From positions 16,397 through 80,396 of the forward strand of contig NZ_CBQZ010000002.1 in the NCBI RefSeq assembly GCF_000689375.1: 64,000 nucleotides of DNA, written 5' to 3'. The notes beneath the pieces are model-generated. The model saw nothing but the letters and a program-made list of their open reading frames with translations, was not told the DNA's origin and made no database searches. The position numbers were made by a program, and so were the translations under genes. This DNA comes from Cardinium endosymbiont cBtQ1 of Bemisia tabaci. GTDB taxonomy: Bacteria > Bacteroidota > Bacteroidia > Cytophagales > Amoebophilaceae. Shown piece after piece: positions 47,009-57,011 of this stretch. The stretch's first letter is position 1. The number at the start of each line of letters is the position of its first letter.

Positions 47009-48301
47009 ATGAAAAATTTTATTGCCAGCTTATACTGGCGTGGTATGATTCATGATATGGTTCCAGGTACAGCAGCACATCTCAATAAAGGTATGGCTAC
47101 CGGATACGTTGGGTTCGATCCTTCTGCACCTTCTTTACATCTGGGGAATTTGGTTCCTATTATGTTGTTAAAACACTTTCAAGAAGCGGGGCATAAGCCT
47201 ATTGCATTAGTAGGGGGCGCTACCGGTATGATTGGCGATCCTTCTGGGCGTAGCCAAGAGCGGGTGTTTTTAAAAGAAGAAGTCTTGCGTTACAACGAAG
47301 CATCTATTGCCAAACAGTTAGAAAAATTTTTAGATTTTTCTACTGGTCCCAACAAAGCTATTTTGTTAAATAATTTTGATTGGTTTAAAGACTTCTCTTT
47401 CCTAGAATTTCTACGTGATATAGGGAAACATATACCTGTTGGCTATATGATGGCTAAAGATAGTGTAAAAAAACGGATAGAGACCGGTATTTCTTATACC
47501 GAATTTGCTTATCAATTGTTACAAGGGTATGATTTCTACCATCTCCATCTACATAAAAATGTAACCCTACAAATGGGTGGATCTGATCAATGGGGTAATT
47601 TAACTACAGGTGTTGAGCTTATTCGTAAAAAATCTCAATCTCATGCCTTTGCAATAACTGCTCCTTTGCTTACCCGTTCGGATGGAACTAAGTTTGGAAA
47701 AACAGATGCTGGGACTAATATATGGTTAGACCCAGCCCAAACCTCTCCTTATGAGCTCTATCAGTTTTTGTTGAATAGTGGAGATCATGAAGTGGAAAAA
47801 TTAATTAAAATTTTTTCTTTTACTAAAAAAGAAGAAGTAGAAGCACTTATTTTAACCCATCAAGCCAAACCCGAAAAAAGGCTCTTACAGCAAACATTGG
47901 CTAAAATGGTCACCACTATGGTCCATTCAGAAGCAGCTTGTAGGCAAGCCATAATCTGTAGTAACATTCTTTTTAGCCATACTGCTTCAACAGATGCGCT
48001 TTATGCCCTAAGCGAAGAAGATGTATTGCGTGTCTGTGCAACCATACCTAAGATCCATATTACACGTATTGCATTAAGTACAATAGACTCTATAATTTCT
48101 TTATTGTCCGTAGCTACAGAAAATTTGATTATGGCTTCTAAGTCAGAGGCAAGACGTGTGATCACATCAGGTGGAATAAAGGTAAATAAAGTATTGATAA
48201 CCGATCCTTACCAAAAGCCCGATTTTATCTTATTGCATAATCGTTATCTATTGGTGCAAAAAGGTAAAAAAAATTACTACCTTATTGTTGTTGTTGAGTA
48301 A
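47009..48301 (+). CDS. tyrS: Tyrosyl-tRNA synthetase
   Basis: 430 residues, full length, class I. The HIGH equivalent is in GFDPSAPSLHLGNLVPIM (residues about 36-53), the Tyr-recognition region is YMMAKDSVKKR and QGYDFYHL, and the KMSKS equivalent is DGTKFGKTDAG (near 230). The C-terminal S4-like RNA-binding domain (SEARRVITSGGIKVNKVLI) is present. This is the long bacterial TyrRS type. comM follows after 11 bases in the same direction. Confidence 0.96.
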   Translation: MKNFIASLYWRGMIHDMVPGTAAHLNKGMATGYVGFDPSAPSLHLGNLVPIMLLKHFQEAGHKPIALVGGATGMIGDPSGRSQERVFLKEEVLRYNEASIAKQLEKFLDFSTGPNKAILLNNFDWFKDFSFLEFLRDIGKHIPVGYMMAKDSVKKRIETGISYTEFAYQLLQGYDFYHLHLHKNVTLQMGGSDQWGNLTTGVELIRKKSQSHAFAITAPLLTRSDGTKFGKTDAGTNIWLDPAQTSPYELYQFLLNSGDHEVEKLIKIFSFTKKEEVEALILTHQAKPEKRLLQQTLAKMVTTMVHSEAACRQAIICSNILFSHTASTDALYALSEEDVLRVCATIPKIHITRIALSTIDSIISLLSVATENLIMASKSEARRVITSGGIKVNKVLITDPYQKPDFILLHNRYLLVQKGKKNYYLIVVVE

Positions 48302-48312
48302 TTTTTTTTAAC

Positions 48313-49851
48313 ATGATCACGAGATCTTTCAGCAGTGCTGTATATGGTGTAAACGCTTTTATTGTATCCATAGAGGTAAGCATTGTGAATGGCACAAGCC
48401 TATTTATGGTAGGGCTTCCAGATAGTGCCATTAAGGAGAGTCAACACCGAATAGAATCGGTATTAAAGCAGATTAAATGTACTATGCCTCGACAACGTGT
48501 CATTGTAAACCTTGCTCCGGCGGATATACGGAAGGAGGGCGCTTCTTATGACCTACCGATTGCTTTATCTATTTTACATGCTTCAGAACAATATAGTTTA
48601 TCTCGTTTGTCTACTTATATTATTATGGGCGAATTGGCTTTAGACGGAGCGCTTAGACCAGTAAAGGGGGTATTGCCTATTGCTATTGAGGCCCATAAAA
48701 ATGGATTTAAAGGTATGATTGTTCCAGAAAAGAATGGGCTAGAAGCGGGTGTTGTACGTAAGATAGAGGTCATTGCTGTCAACCATATTACAGAAGCAAT
48801 CGCTTTTTTATCTGGAGAACGTGCCATTCATCCTATAGAGGTAGATACACGTAAACTCTTTGCAGCCCAATCAGATGCATATGCAGTAGATTTTGCCGAT
48901 GTACAAGGACAAGAAAACATTAAAAGGGCCTTCGAAATTGCAGCAGCTGGTGGCCATAATGTTATTATGATTGGACCTCCTGGTGCAGGTAAAACCATGT
49001 TGGCCAAACGGTTGCCCTCTATTTTACCCCCTTTTACTTTGGCTGAGACACTAGAGACTACTAAAGTTTATTCGATAGTAGGTCGTATGGATAGTATTGG
49101 TGGATTACTGTCGACAAGACCCTTCCGAGCGCCACATCACACGATTAGTGATGTAGCGTTGGTAGGAGGAGGTACTTTTCCACAACCGGGTGAGATTTCT
49201 TTGGCCCATCATGGAGTGCTCTTTTTAGATGAATTGCCAGAGTTTAAACGGAGCGTACTGGAAGTGATGCGTCAACCTTTAGAAGATGGTAAAGTAGTCA
49301 TTTCAAGAGCTAAGTTTTCTATTGAATTTCCCGCTAACTTTATGCTTATTGCCAGCATGAATCCTTGTCCCTGTGGTTATTATAACCATCCTGAAAAACC
49401 ATGTATGTGTAGTACGGTTCATGTGCAACGTTACCTCAATAAGGTTAGTGGACCACTGTTGGATAGGATAGATCTCCATGTAGAAGTTGTACCTATCCTA
49501 TTCGAGACATTGACTGCTTCAAAAAAGAATGAAGCAAGTCATCTGATTCGAGAACGTGTTGTGCAGGCAAGGAAAACACAACAAAAGCGTTTTCAAGATC
49601 ATATGCAACTCTATACCAATGCACGGATGTCTTCTAAGCTCACTAAGCTGTTTTGTCCTATTTCAATAGCTGGGCAAAAGCTGTTACAAGCGGCCATGGA
49701 AAAGCTGGGTCTTTCCGCAAGAGCATACGAAAGGATTTTAAAAGTAGCTAGAACGATTGCCGATTTAGCGGGTAGTGCAAATATATCAGAAATACATTTG
49801 GCAGAAGCCATTCAGTATCGTAGCTTAGATCGAGCAGGATGGGGTAGTTAG
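48313..49851 (+). CDS. comM: Mg-chelatase-like AAA+ protein ComM/YifB
   Basis: 512 residues, full length. ComM is a hexameric helicase promoting branch migration during natural transformation and is widely conserved even in non-competent bacteria. The N-terminal lon-like domain begins SSAVYGVNAFIVSIEVSI...FMVGLPDSAIKESQHRIESV. The AAA+ core carries MIGPPGAGKTMLAKRLPSIL (Walker A), PFRAPHHTISDVALVGGG and GVLFLDELPEFKRSVLEVMRQPLE (Walker B). The Cys-rich NPCPCGYYNHPEKPCMC block is the expected zinc-like insert. It runs with tyrS, and its maintenance in an IS-rich genome suggests retained recombination capacity. Confidence 0.95.
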   Translation: MITRSFSSAVYGVNAFIVSIEVSIVNGTSLFMVGLPDSAIKESQHRIESVLKQIKCTMPRQRVIVNLAPADIRKEGASYDLPIALSILHASEQYSLSRLSTYIIMGELALDGALRPVKGVLPIAIEAHKNGFKGMIVPEKNGLEAGVVRKIEVIAVNHITEAIAFLSGERAIHPIEVDTRKLFAAQSDAYAVDFADVQGQENIKRAFEIAAAGGHNVIMIGPPGAGKTMLAKRLPSILPPFTLAETLETTKVYSIVGRMDSIGGLLSTRPFRAPHHTISDVALVGGGTFPQPGEISLAHHGVLFLDELPEFKRSVLEVMRQPLEDGKVVISRAKFSIEFPANFMLIASMNPCPCGYYNHPEKPCMCSTVHVQRYLNKVSGPLLDRIDLHVEVVPILFETLTASKKNEASHLIRERVVQARKTQQKRFQDHMQLYTNARMSSKLTKLFCPISIAGQKLLQAAMEKLGLSARAYERILKVARTIADLAGSANISEIHLAEAIQYRSLDRAGWGS

Positions 49852-50052
49852 AAAATCATGGTCTTTACCTAACTATCTAAGGCTAGCAAAATATTTATTA
49901 AATTTAAAAAGATTTGCTAAAAATTTTTCTATTTATCCACTAGACCATTCGAATGGAACAGTGGGTTCAAATGATATATTAGTGGGTAATGTATATAATA
50001 TATATATAATATATTGCTATTTAGTTGTGTTCTATTATGTTTGCGCAGATGA

Positions 50053-51267
50053 TTGTATATTTTTATGACTGGTATTCGGTGTGTTTCTTTTAAAAATAAA
50101 AAAGTACTTATACGGGTTGATTTTAATGTACCTATAACGGATCAGGGTATGATTACCGATGACCGACGTATCCGGAGCAGTTTACCAACCATTCAAAAAG
50201 TAATAAAAGATGGTGGAATAGCTATTTTACTTACCCATTTTGGTAGACCTAAAAATGGATATGATCTACGTTATTCATTAAGTAAGCTTTTACCTACATT
50301 ATCTAGTTTATTGCAAGTACCTATTGCTTTTGTTCCTTATTGTGTAGGCGCAGGTGTAAAAAACAAGATAGATGCACTAGAACCAGGAAGTGTTTTATTA
50401 CTTGAGAATGTACGTTTTCATTCAGAAGAACTATTAGATGATAAAGATTTTGCGCAAGAATTGGCTGGATTGGCAGATGTCTATATTAATGATGCTTTTG
50501 GAACCATCCATAGAAATCATGTTTCTACTAGTTTACTACCCACTTATTTTAAAGAACGATATGCAGGCTATTTATTGCAACAGGAAATAGCCATTGTTGA
50601 TAAACTTTTTTCAAAAGAATCATCTCCTGTTATCGCTATTATGGGGGGGAATAAATTGGTAGATAAAGCAAAGCCTATTGAAGGTTTAATACCTTATGTA
50701 GACCATATATTGATTGCTGGAGGCCTTACACTACCTTTTTTCCGTGCAAAACAGGCGCTACAGCTTTCCCCACAGCTTCCCCCTATCGATGAACAAGCAG
50801 AGGTAATTGCTAGTAGGTTGTTTGATCTGTTGATGCACAATAGTCACTGTCAACTGTGGTTGCCAACCGATGCTATAACTGCTCCTGAAATGGATGTAGA
50901 AGCTATGGTATCTACTTTATCACTTACTGATATACCCTATGGTACCTATGCATTAGATATTGGGCCATCTACACAAGCACACTTTGCTAGATTGATCCTA
51001 CAAGCTAAGACCATATTATGGACTGGGCCTATAGGGATATTTGAATGGAATAAATGTGCGACTGGTACAGTAGCTATTGCGCAGGCCATTGCAAAAGCTA
51101 CGCAACAGGGTGCCTATAGCATAGTAGGTGGTGGAGACACAGCTGCTGCTATTAAACAAATAGGATATGAAAATCATGTTTCTTATATTTCTACAGGGGG
51201 AGGAGCTTTGTTAGCCTATATTGCAGCAGATAGAAAATTACCTAGTTTAGAGGCACTTAATGCATAG
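50053..51267 (+). CDS. pgk: Phosphoglycerate kinase
   Basis: The frame opens at a TTG at 50053. The ATG at 50065 (MTGIRCVSFKNKKVLIRVDFNVP) is the expected start, giving 400 residues. Pgk transfers phosphate from 1,3-bisphosphoglycerate to ADP in glycolysis. Signatures are VLIRVDFNVP, LLTHFGRPK, VLLLENVRFHSEE, DVYINDAFGTIHRNHVST and the nucleotide loop YSIVGGGDTAAAIK near the C-terminus. With PPDK (1523) it represents the ATP-yielding lower part of glycolysis. Confidence 0.96.
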   Translation: MYIFMTGIRCVSFKNKKVLIRVDFNVPITDQGMITDDRRIRSSLPTIQKVIKDGGIAILLTHFGRPKNGYDLRYSLSKLLPTLSSLLQVPIAFVPYCVGAGVKNKIDALEPGSVLLLENVRFHSEELLDDKDFAQELAGLADVYINDAFGTIHRNHVSTSLLPTYFKERYAGYLLQQEIAIVDKLFSKESSPVIAIMGGNKLVDKAKPIEGLIPYVDHILIAGGLTLPFFRAKQALQLSPQLPPIDEQAEVIASRLFDLLMHNSHCQLWLPTDAITAPEMDVEAMVSTLSLTDIPYGTYALDIGPSTQAHFARLILQAKTILWTGPIGIFEWNKCATGTVAIAQAIAKATQQGAYSIVGGGDTAAAIKQIGYENHVSYISTGGGALLAYIAADRKLPSLEALNA

Positions 51268-51521
51268 CATAGCTATGAAGCAATAGATAAATCAAGGTCA
51301 AATTAATGTTTGCCTTATTCAAGGCTAAACAAAGACTTTATGTTCCGTTAACATACAAAATGATTCATATTCTTTTTAAAATCTTTACTTGATTTTTCAA
51401 TCAGAATTTTTCTGCTTTTGTATCAAAAAATTGCTTGCTATTACTCTAACATATATAATATTGGTTATACTTTAAAAGTTTACATTAAACTTAATAAATT
51501 ATCTATTTACGAAAAAATCAT

Positions 51522-53717
51522 ATGGTTCACAAAAAAGTTTTCCTATTTCTAATTTCTATTGGGTTATATATGCACTCCATATATCCCATTTATGGCCACA
51601 ACCAGCAAGCCCTTGTACCTCTTGATCAGACAATATGTATTCTTAAATCACCACCTATACAAAGCCATGTTGCACCTATAGCGGTGCATTTAGCAGCTGC
51701 TAAAGGAGATGTAGTCCGTCTTCGTTCTTTAATTGCTGATGGTAAGAATATACAAGTGTTAGACGAGAATAAAATTACTCCATTGCATATTGCTGCAGCC
51801 AAAGGTCATTTGCTTTGTGTACAGGAGCTTATTAATGTCGGTGCTAAAATCAATGTAGTAGATTCTCTAGGAAGGACACCACTCTATTTTGCTGCTCAGA
51901 ATGGTCATTTGGCCATTATTCGTGAGTTGGTTGCAGTTGGTGCCACTATTCGGTCTGCCGATTACCGAGGTAGAACCCCACTTCATCTTGCTGCAGAAGG
52001 GGGAAAATCCCAATGTATACACTACTTAATTCAAAAAGGCGCATATGTAAATGGATTTGATGAAGACCAGCTTACACCTTTACATTGTGCAGCTTTATCA
52101 GGTTCATCTTTATCTATTGAAGCCCTAATACATGCAGGTGCAAAGGTAGAAGTATTTACTAAGCAAGATAAGTTTACGCCTTTACATGCTGCTGCACAAA
52201 GTGGTAGTGTAGAAGCGGTTCGGTTATTAGTTCGTAATCATGCCAACCTAAATGCTATTAGCCGAGATGGTCTTACTCCCCTTTATTGCGCGGCGCAATA
52301 TGGCAACCTTGCCGTATTAAAAGAACTATTACATTATAAAGCAGATATCCACGCAGTAGAAGGTCTCAATACACCCTTACATGCTGCCGCTTTAAATGGT
52401 CATTTAGATTGTTTGAATCTATTATTAAAGGAACGAGGCAACTCATCTATTCGCAATAAAGAACGAAATACGCCTTTACATTTGGCAGCTTATTATGGTA
52501 AAAGTGATTGTTTACAAGCATTGATAGCTGTTAATGAAAGATATGTACAATTAATAGGTGCAAAGCAGCGAACGCCTTTACATTGGGCGGCTCGATTGGG
52601 CCATATTACTTGTGTCGATCAGCTTATTGAAGCAGGGGCAGCTATAAATGTAGGAGATTTCCATAATAAAACTCCTCTACATCTAAGTGCTTTCTATGGA
52701 CATGATGGATGTCTGACTACCCTCTTAAAAGCTGGTGCAAATCTTCATGCTACTACCCATATAGGTTTTACACCATTACATATGGCCACTAAAAGTAGCA
52801 ATATAAAATGTTTAAAAATATTCTTAGAAGCGGGTGCTAAGCTCTCTGCTGTCGATAGATTTAAAAATACACCCTTGCATGTATCTGTGGCATTTCAAAA
52901 TATAGATGCTAGTTTAGAACTTATAAAGGCGGGTGCACCAGTAAATATCCCTAATGAATGGGGAATTATACCACTACATATTGCTGCCAGAGAAGGAGAC
53001 TTGATTACTTTACAAGCACTTATCAAAGCAAAATCTAAAGTAAATACTGCAAAAAAATCAGGCGCTACTGCTATGCATGTAGTTGCAAAAAGAGGACATC
53101 TGGCTTGTTTGAAAGAATTGCTACAAGCAGGTGGAAAGGTTCGGGTCTACAATCAGGTTAAGGAAAGTCCATTATATTTAGCAGCTGCTAATGGTCATTT
53201 GGATTGTGTAGAGGCATTGATTGAAGCTGATCAGAGTCAGGACGTTATTACTAAAAAGATCAAAAACAAATTTCAGGATCAACCACTGTTGAATAAAGTT
53301 ATCAAAAACAAGGCTAAACTAGATGTAGCGAATCAGTTTAATGAAACTCCTTTGTATGCTGCAGTTAAAAATGAACATATAGATTGTGTCTTATTGCTTA
53401 TACGTCATGGTGCAAAGGTAAATATTAAAGTAAAAGGAGGGAAAACGCTTTTACATATTGCTGCTGAAAACGGATGTGCAGTTTGCGCAAGGGCTATCAT
53501 AGGAGCAAAGGCAAACATTAATGCATTGGATCACTATAAAAATACACCATTACACCTTGCTGCTCAGAATGGTCATACTAAAGTAGTGCAAGAACTAATA
53601 AGCGCAGGTGCTTTATCAAAGAAAAATAAATTTGATGGCACACCTGCTTATTTGGCATTACAGAATGGACACATAAAATGCTATGAATTATTGAAATGTT
53701 ACTTTAACCATCAATAA
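51522..53717 (+). CDS. Exported ankyrin-repeat protein, about 20 repeats
   Basis: 731 residues. A signal peptide (KKVFLFLISIGLYMHSIYPIYG) is followed by repeats of 33 residues from about residue 52 to the end, with the consensus TPLHLAA..GH..C...LI.AGA.INV.D. Nearly all keep the TPLH helix cap. One repeat near 565-590 is interrupted by a 27-residue Lys-rich insertion (DVITKKIKNKFQDQPLLNKVIKNKAK). No other domain is visible. Unlike the gene at 8415 the frame is fully open, and its repeats differ from those (33 against 34-37 residues), so it is not a recent copy. Secreted ankyrin proteins of intracellular bacteria often bind host proteins; that role is inferred. Confidence 0.88.
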   Translation: MVHKKVFLFLISIGLYMHSIYPIYGHNQQALVPLDQTICILKSPPIQSHVAPIAVHLAAAKGDVVRLRSLIADGKNIQVLDENKITPLHIAAAKGHLLCVQELINVGAKINVVDSLGRTPLYFAAQNGHLAIIRELVAVGATIRSADYRGRTPLHLAAEGGKSQCIHYLIQKGAYVNGFDEDQLTPLHCAALSGSSLSIEALIHAGAKVEVFTKQDKFTPLHAAAQSGSVEAVRLLVRNHANLNAISRDGLTPLYCAAQYGNLAVLKELLHYKADIHAVEGLNTPLHAAALNGHLDCLNLLLKERGNSSIRNKERNTPLHLAAYYGKSDCLQALIAVNERYVQLIGAKQRTPLHWAARLGHITCVDQLIEAGAAINVGDFHNKTPLHLSAFYGHDGCLTTLLKAGANLHATTHIGFTPLHMATKSSNIKCLKIFLEAGAKLSAVDRFKNTPLHVSVAFQNIDASLELIKAGAPVNIPNEWGIIPLHIAAREGDLITLQALIKAKSKVNTAKKSGATAMHVVAKRGHLACLKELLQAGGKVRVYNQVKESPLYLAAANGHLDCVEALIEADQSQDVITKKIKNKFQDQPLLNKVIKNKAKLDVANQFNETPLYAAVKNEHIDCVLLLIRHGAKVNIKVKGGKTLLHIAAENGCAVCARAIIGAKANINALDHYKNTPLHLAAQNGHTKVVQELISAGALSKKNKFDGTPAYLALQNGHIKCYELLKCYFNHQ

Positions 53718-53726
53718 AAATTAGGT

Positions 53727-53802
53727 TCTGTCGCATTTGTTTTATGGAGTAAGTTATTTTAGTTATTTTAGTATTTTTAGTTAAAAGTTGAGCCTGTAAA
53801 AT
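53727..53802 (+). repeat. IS6-type terminal fragment
   Basis: GGTTCTGTCGCATTTG at the start matches the IS6 outer end, and a leader-like stretch (tttttagttaaaagtt) resembles that of the copy at 23677. The rest is lost before the IS256 end at 53803. Confidence 0.5.
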
Positions 53803-53867
53803 GGCTCTGTCCAATTAAATGTGTAAATTATTTTTAGGGTTATTTTATTCTATTTTCAAATTTAATT

Positions 53868-55421
53868 AGTCGGCCCTGAAATACCATATAATTATTTGTT
53901 AATCAGCAAATAAATGGTTAAATTTATATATGGTTAATAACCAGTTTTTAGGTTGTTTTGTATAAAAAGCTTGCAAAATAAGGATGAAATCTAAGAAAAT
54001 AAATAATAGCCTTGAGCGTTTGTTTGAGCAACGCTTATCTAGTTTTCTCAACCCGAAACATCCATTATTCCAGTTATCTGATTCGATTCCTTTTCACTCC
54101 TTAGCATCAGATTTAGACCGCGGTTTTAGCTATGGACCTGGTCAACCTCCTTTGCCTATTCGTTTAATTATAGGTCTTCTCATTATCAGTCATATGTATA
54201 ATATTTCTGATGAACAAGTAGTGGTTAGATGGGTAGAAAACCCTTATTGGCAATACTTTTGTGGATATGATTATTTTCAGTTTAAGATGCCTTGTAACCC
54301 CAGTTCATTGACCCGTTGGCGCCATAGATTAGGTCAAGAAGGTCTCAATAAGATTTTATCTATGACTATAGACTTAGCGCTAAAAAAAAAGTAGTGACCC
54401 GAAAAGAACTTGAAAAAGTTATAGCTGATACTACTGTAATGGAGAAAAATATCCGTTACCCAACTGACTCTTCTTTGCTTAATAAATCCAGAGAAAAATT
54501 GGTCAGTATAGCCAAGAAAACAGGTATTAAACTGCGTCAAACTTATCAGCGTTTAGGTCTATCTATCAAACGTAAAGTTGATTGCTATGCTCATGCTAAA
54601 CAGTATAAACGTTTATCTAAAGGCATTAAAACATTAAAAACCTATCTTGGTAGAGTAGTCAGAGATGTAGAACGTTCTATACAATCCTCTGATGATCTAA
54701 TACGGAATCAATTTACCAATCTACTATCTATAAGTAAAAAACTTATAAACCAATCAAAAAAAGTAAAGATAAAATTTATAGCATCCATGAACCATCCGTC
54801 TACTGTGTAAGTAAAGGTAAGTCTAAACATCCTTATGAGTTTGGTTGCAAGGTACAATTTACAGTAACGCATAAAAAAGGTTTAATTAGTTTCTAACAGA
54901 AGCAATACATCCTAATGCTTACGATGGCCATACTTTGCAGAAGAGTTTATTACAAGCCGAGCAATTATCTGGTACCAAAGTAAAGTATGCTTTTGTAGAT
55001 AAAGCCTACCGGGGTAATAATATACCTGTTAGTGAATGTAATATATTTATAAGTGGTTCTAAAAGGGGAATAACGCCTGCTCTAAAAAAAGCTATAAAAA
55101 GAAGATCTTCTATTGAACCGCATATTGGTCATATGAAATCCGATGGTAAATTATCTGTTAACTATTTGAAAGGTATTCTAGGAGATAAACTTAACGTTAT
55201 TTTATGTGCTATTGCTCATAACCTACGACTGATTACAAGAAAGTTATTCTTAACACACTCACAATCACATAAATTAAAACCTATATAATTAAAATTCTTA
55301 ATCCAAAACCAGTTATACCTATATCTTGGGTAGGAAAAATAGAGCGCCTGCTAAACCATAAATATTGTAAAAAAAGATCCATTCAATAAATTTATTCAAA
55401 AAAAATATTTCAGGGCCGACT
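53868..55421 (+). mobile_element. Two-ORF IS (IS5-superfamily type), copy 2, with AATT target duplication
   Basis: 1554 bases with ends AGTCGGCCCTGAAATA/TATTTCAGGGCCGACT. AATT occurs directly on both sides. Joining the flanks restores the IS256 reading frame, which confirms a 4-base duplication. Confidence 0.92.
53984..55288 (+). pseudogene. Two-ORF IS transposase (copy 2): A9 frameshift site plus later indels
   Basis: ORF1 (53984-54394) ends just after an A9 run. The -1 frame (ORF2, from 54394) continues through VTRKELEKVIADTTVMEKN with the first catalytic Asp, as expected for a programmed or slippage frameshift. ORF2 then stops at 54810 because of a missing T (tgtgtaag, against tgttaag in copy 1). 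Two extra bases near 54890-54897 follow. The last part (54935-55288), with FVDKAYRG and SSIEPHIGHMKS, is intact and keeps the GSKRGITPA segment broken in copy 1. Confidence 0.85.
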
Positions 55422-55582
55422 AATTAAAAAATGTGCTATAGCCTCACTCCAATTATGAATAGGCATGGTCCACTTTTTGGTCATGTAGTTAATAGTTAAA
55501 TATAAAGTTTTAAAAACAGCTATATCATTAGGAAACACTCTTTTATTTTTAGTAACTCTACGGAATTGGCTATTTACAGATT

Positions 55583-55965
55583 ATCGAGTAGATCCAGGGA
55601 TTACTCCCTGAATCCCTCACAGAACCGGACTTACAGATTTCCCATATCCGGCTCTTCAACAAGAAAACTGGCAGTAATTATATAGTACAGAATGAGGCAG
55701 GTATGGTTTTATTAGGCCATATCTTTTTATGATATCCCGATATTTATCCCATTTTATATACCCTCTCTGACTTCTACGACCTAAGTATTTATCCCACATG
55801 TTTACAACATGACGGTAAAATGATGATATACTTGGATAGTTGCCCGTTACTCCATAATAGTTGTAATGACCTCTCGGTACTGCATTGAGATACCTTGTCT
55901 GCCAGGCTATTGGTTGATGCTTATGTTCTTAGCACCACTTAGATAGTGTCGTCATGAAATATTTT
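55583..55965 (-). mobile_element. Group II intron 3' fragment (maturase tail, domains V and VI)
   Basis: The minus strand encodes the C-terminal maturase tail (HQPIAWQTRYLNAVPRGHYNYYG, then FYRHVVNMWDKYLGRRSQRGYI and IKRYGLIKPYLPHSVLYN). It has one internal stop and ends at TGA (55656-55658). Directly after come a domain V-like hairpin (55622-55654, GAGCCGG...CCGGTTC) and a domain VI-like hairpin (55595-55610, CAGGGA-GTAA-TCCCTG). The 3' end abuts the IS256 codons at 55582, the natural order for an intron inserted in a transposase gene. The reverse transcriptase and 5' domains are missing. Confidence 0.8.
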
Positions 55966-56006
55966 GTATATTAAGTTTGTAGTTCCTATTATATTTTTAA
56001 ATTAAT

Positions 56007-57011
56007 AACCTGAACTCTGGATTAGAATTATTGTAAACCAGTTGTATATATATTAGCTATAGCCGGTTTTTTCTCTTTTAGCCCATAAGCAGTAATACCA
56101 GCTATTAAATTGACAATAAAATTAGGTATGCTTCTGTGTCTAGAGTGTTCTATTTGGCTAATATTTTTAAGCTGATCGATAATGGTTTCAATGATGGATC
56201 TCTTTCGAAGCATTAATTTATCCCATAATGTCATAAAAGCATTTTTCATATTTTTCTTGATATGGGTAATGAGCTCTATTCCTTTTTCCATAAGTTTTTC
56301 AAATAATTCTTTGCTGATATAGCCTTTATCCGAGAATACTTTACCGATTAAATTTTTGTCATAAACTTTTTGCAGGGAATCTATCCTTGACCCTACCTGG
56401 GGTAAGTGTAAAATTCATAATTTCACCTAAATCATTTACAATCAAATGTAACTTGAACCCAAAAAAACCAGCCAGTCGTTGTTTTACCTTTAGTAGCTAT
56501 TGATTTAAATACTTTGTTAGAACAAGCCCTTTGTACCTTACAAACTTTAATGGCTGTTGAATCCATAAAATAACAACCTGTTCTTGTCTTAGAAAGACTA
56601 TGCGTAAAGAAATACATAGGAACTAACGTTCTTTTTACTTAGTGATATGAATCTATTATAGCTCACTAATGTTCTAAACTCACTTGAGTGAAATTGCTCT
56701 AAATGAATATAATACATCTTAAAATTTCTAAAACCTATTAGATGAAAAGCAATTAGTATAGTCATTATTTCGCTTAAGTTAAGAGAACAAGTTCTAGTGG
56801 GTTTTCTTGTGGGCTCTGTTAACAGCTTTTTCTCCATATAAGGCATAAATTTTATTAAAAACTCATCTACCATATAATATATTTCTACTAATTTGTCTAC
56901 ATTCATAAGCGGCTCCTTTAGTTTTTAGAGGTAATTTTCAATCACCTAAATTTAAAACTCAAAGAAGCTTCTTTATACGCAAATATGAAAATCTAATCCA
57001 GAGTTCAGGTT
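56007..57011 (-). mobile_element. IS982-family element, copy C
   Basis: 1005 bases between AACCTGAACTCTGGATTAGA (56007) and its complement (57011); AAT on both sides may be a target duplication. It has inserted into an ABC-transporter gene whose 5' part remains to the right. Confidence 0.9.
56028..56906 (-). pseudogene. IS982 transposase with three one-base insertions
   Basis: Relative to copy A there is an extra T in acttagtg (about 56640), one more base in the run before the GWFF codons (near 56466, seven instead of six), and an extra T in gtcataaac (about 56360). The frame therefore breaks into 56906-56598, 56617-56432 and 56291-56028. Sequence identity to the other copies is otherwise very high. 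Confidence 0.88.

Larger units (their letters stand above)
53803..55582 (-). pseudogene. IS256-family transposase 3' part, interrupted by the two-ORF IS
   Basis: The outer end GGCTCTGTCCAATTAAATGT is at 53803. The minus-strand coding part from 55582 reads SVNSQFRRVTKNKRVFPND...KKWTMPIHNWSEAIAHF. After the inserted IS (53868-55421) and one AATT are removed, it continues LIKFENRIK to a stop at 53840-53842. This is the conserved C-terminal end of IS256 (Mutator-type) transposases. The 5' side ends at a group II intron fragment, so about 250 N-terminal residues are gone. Confidence 0.82.
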
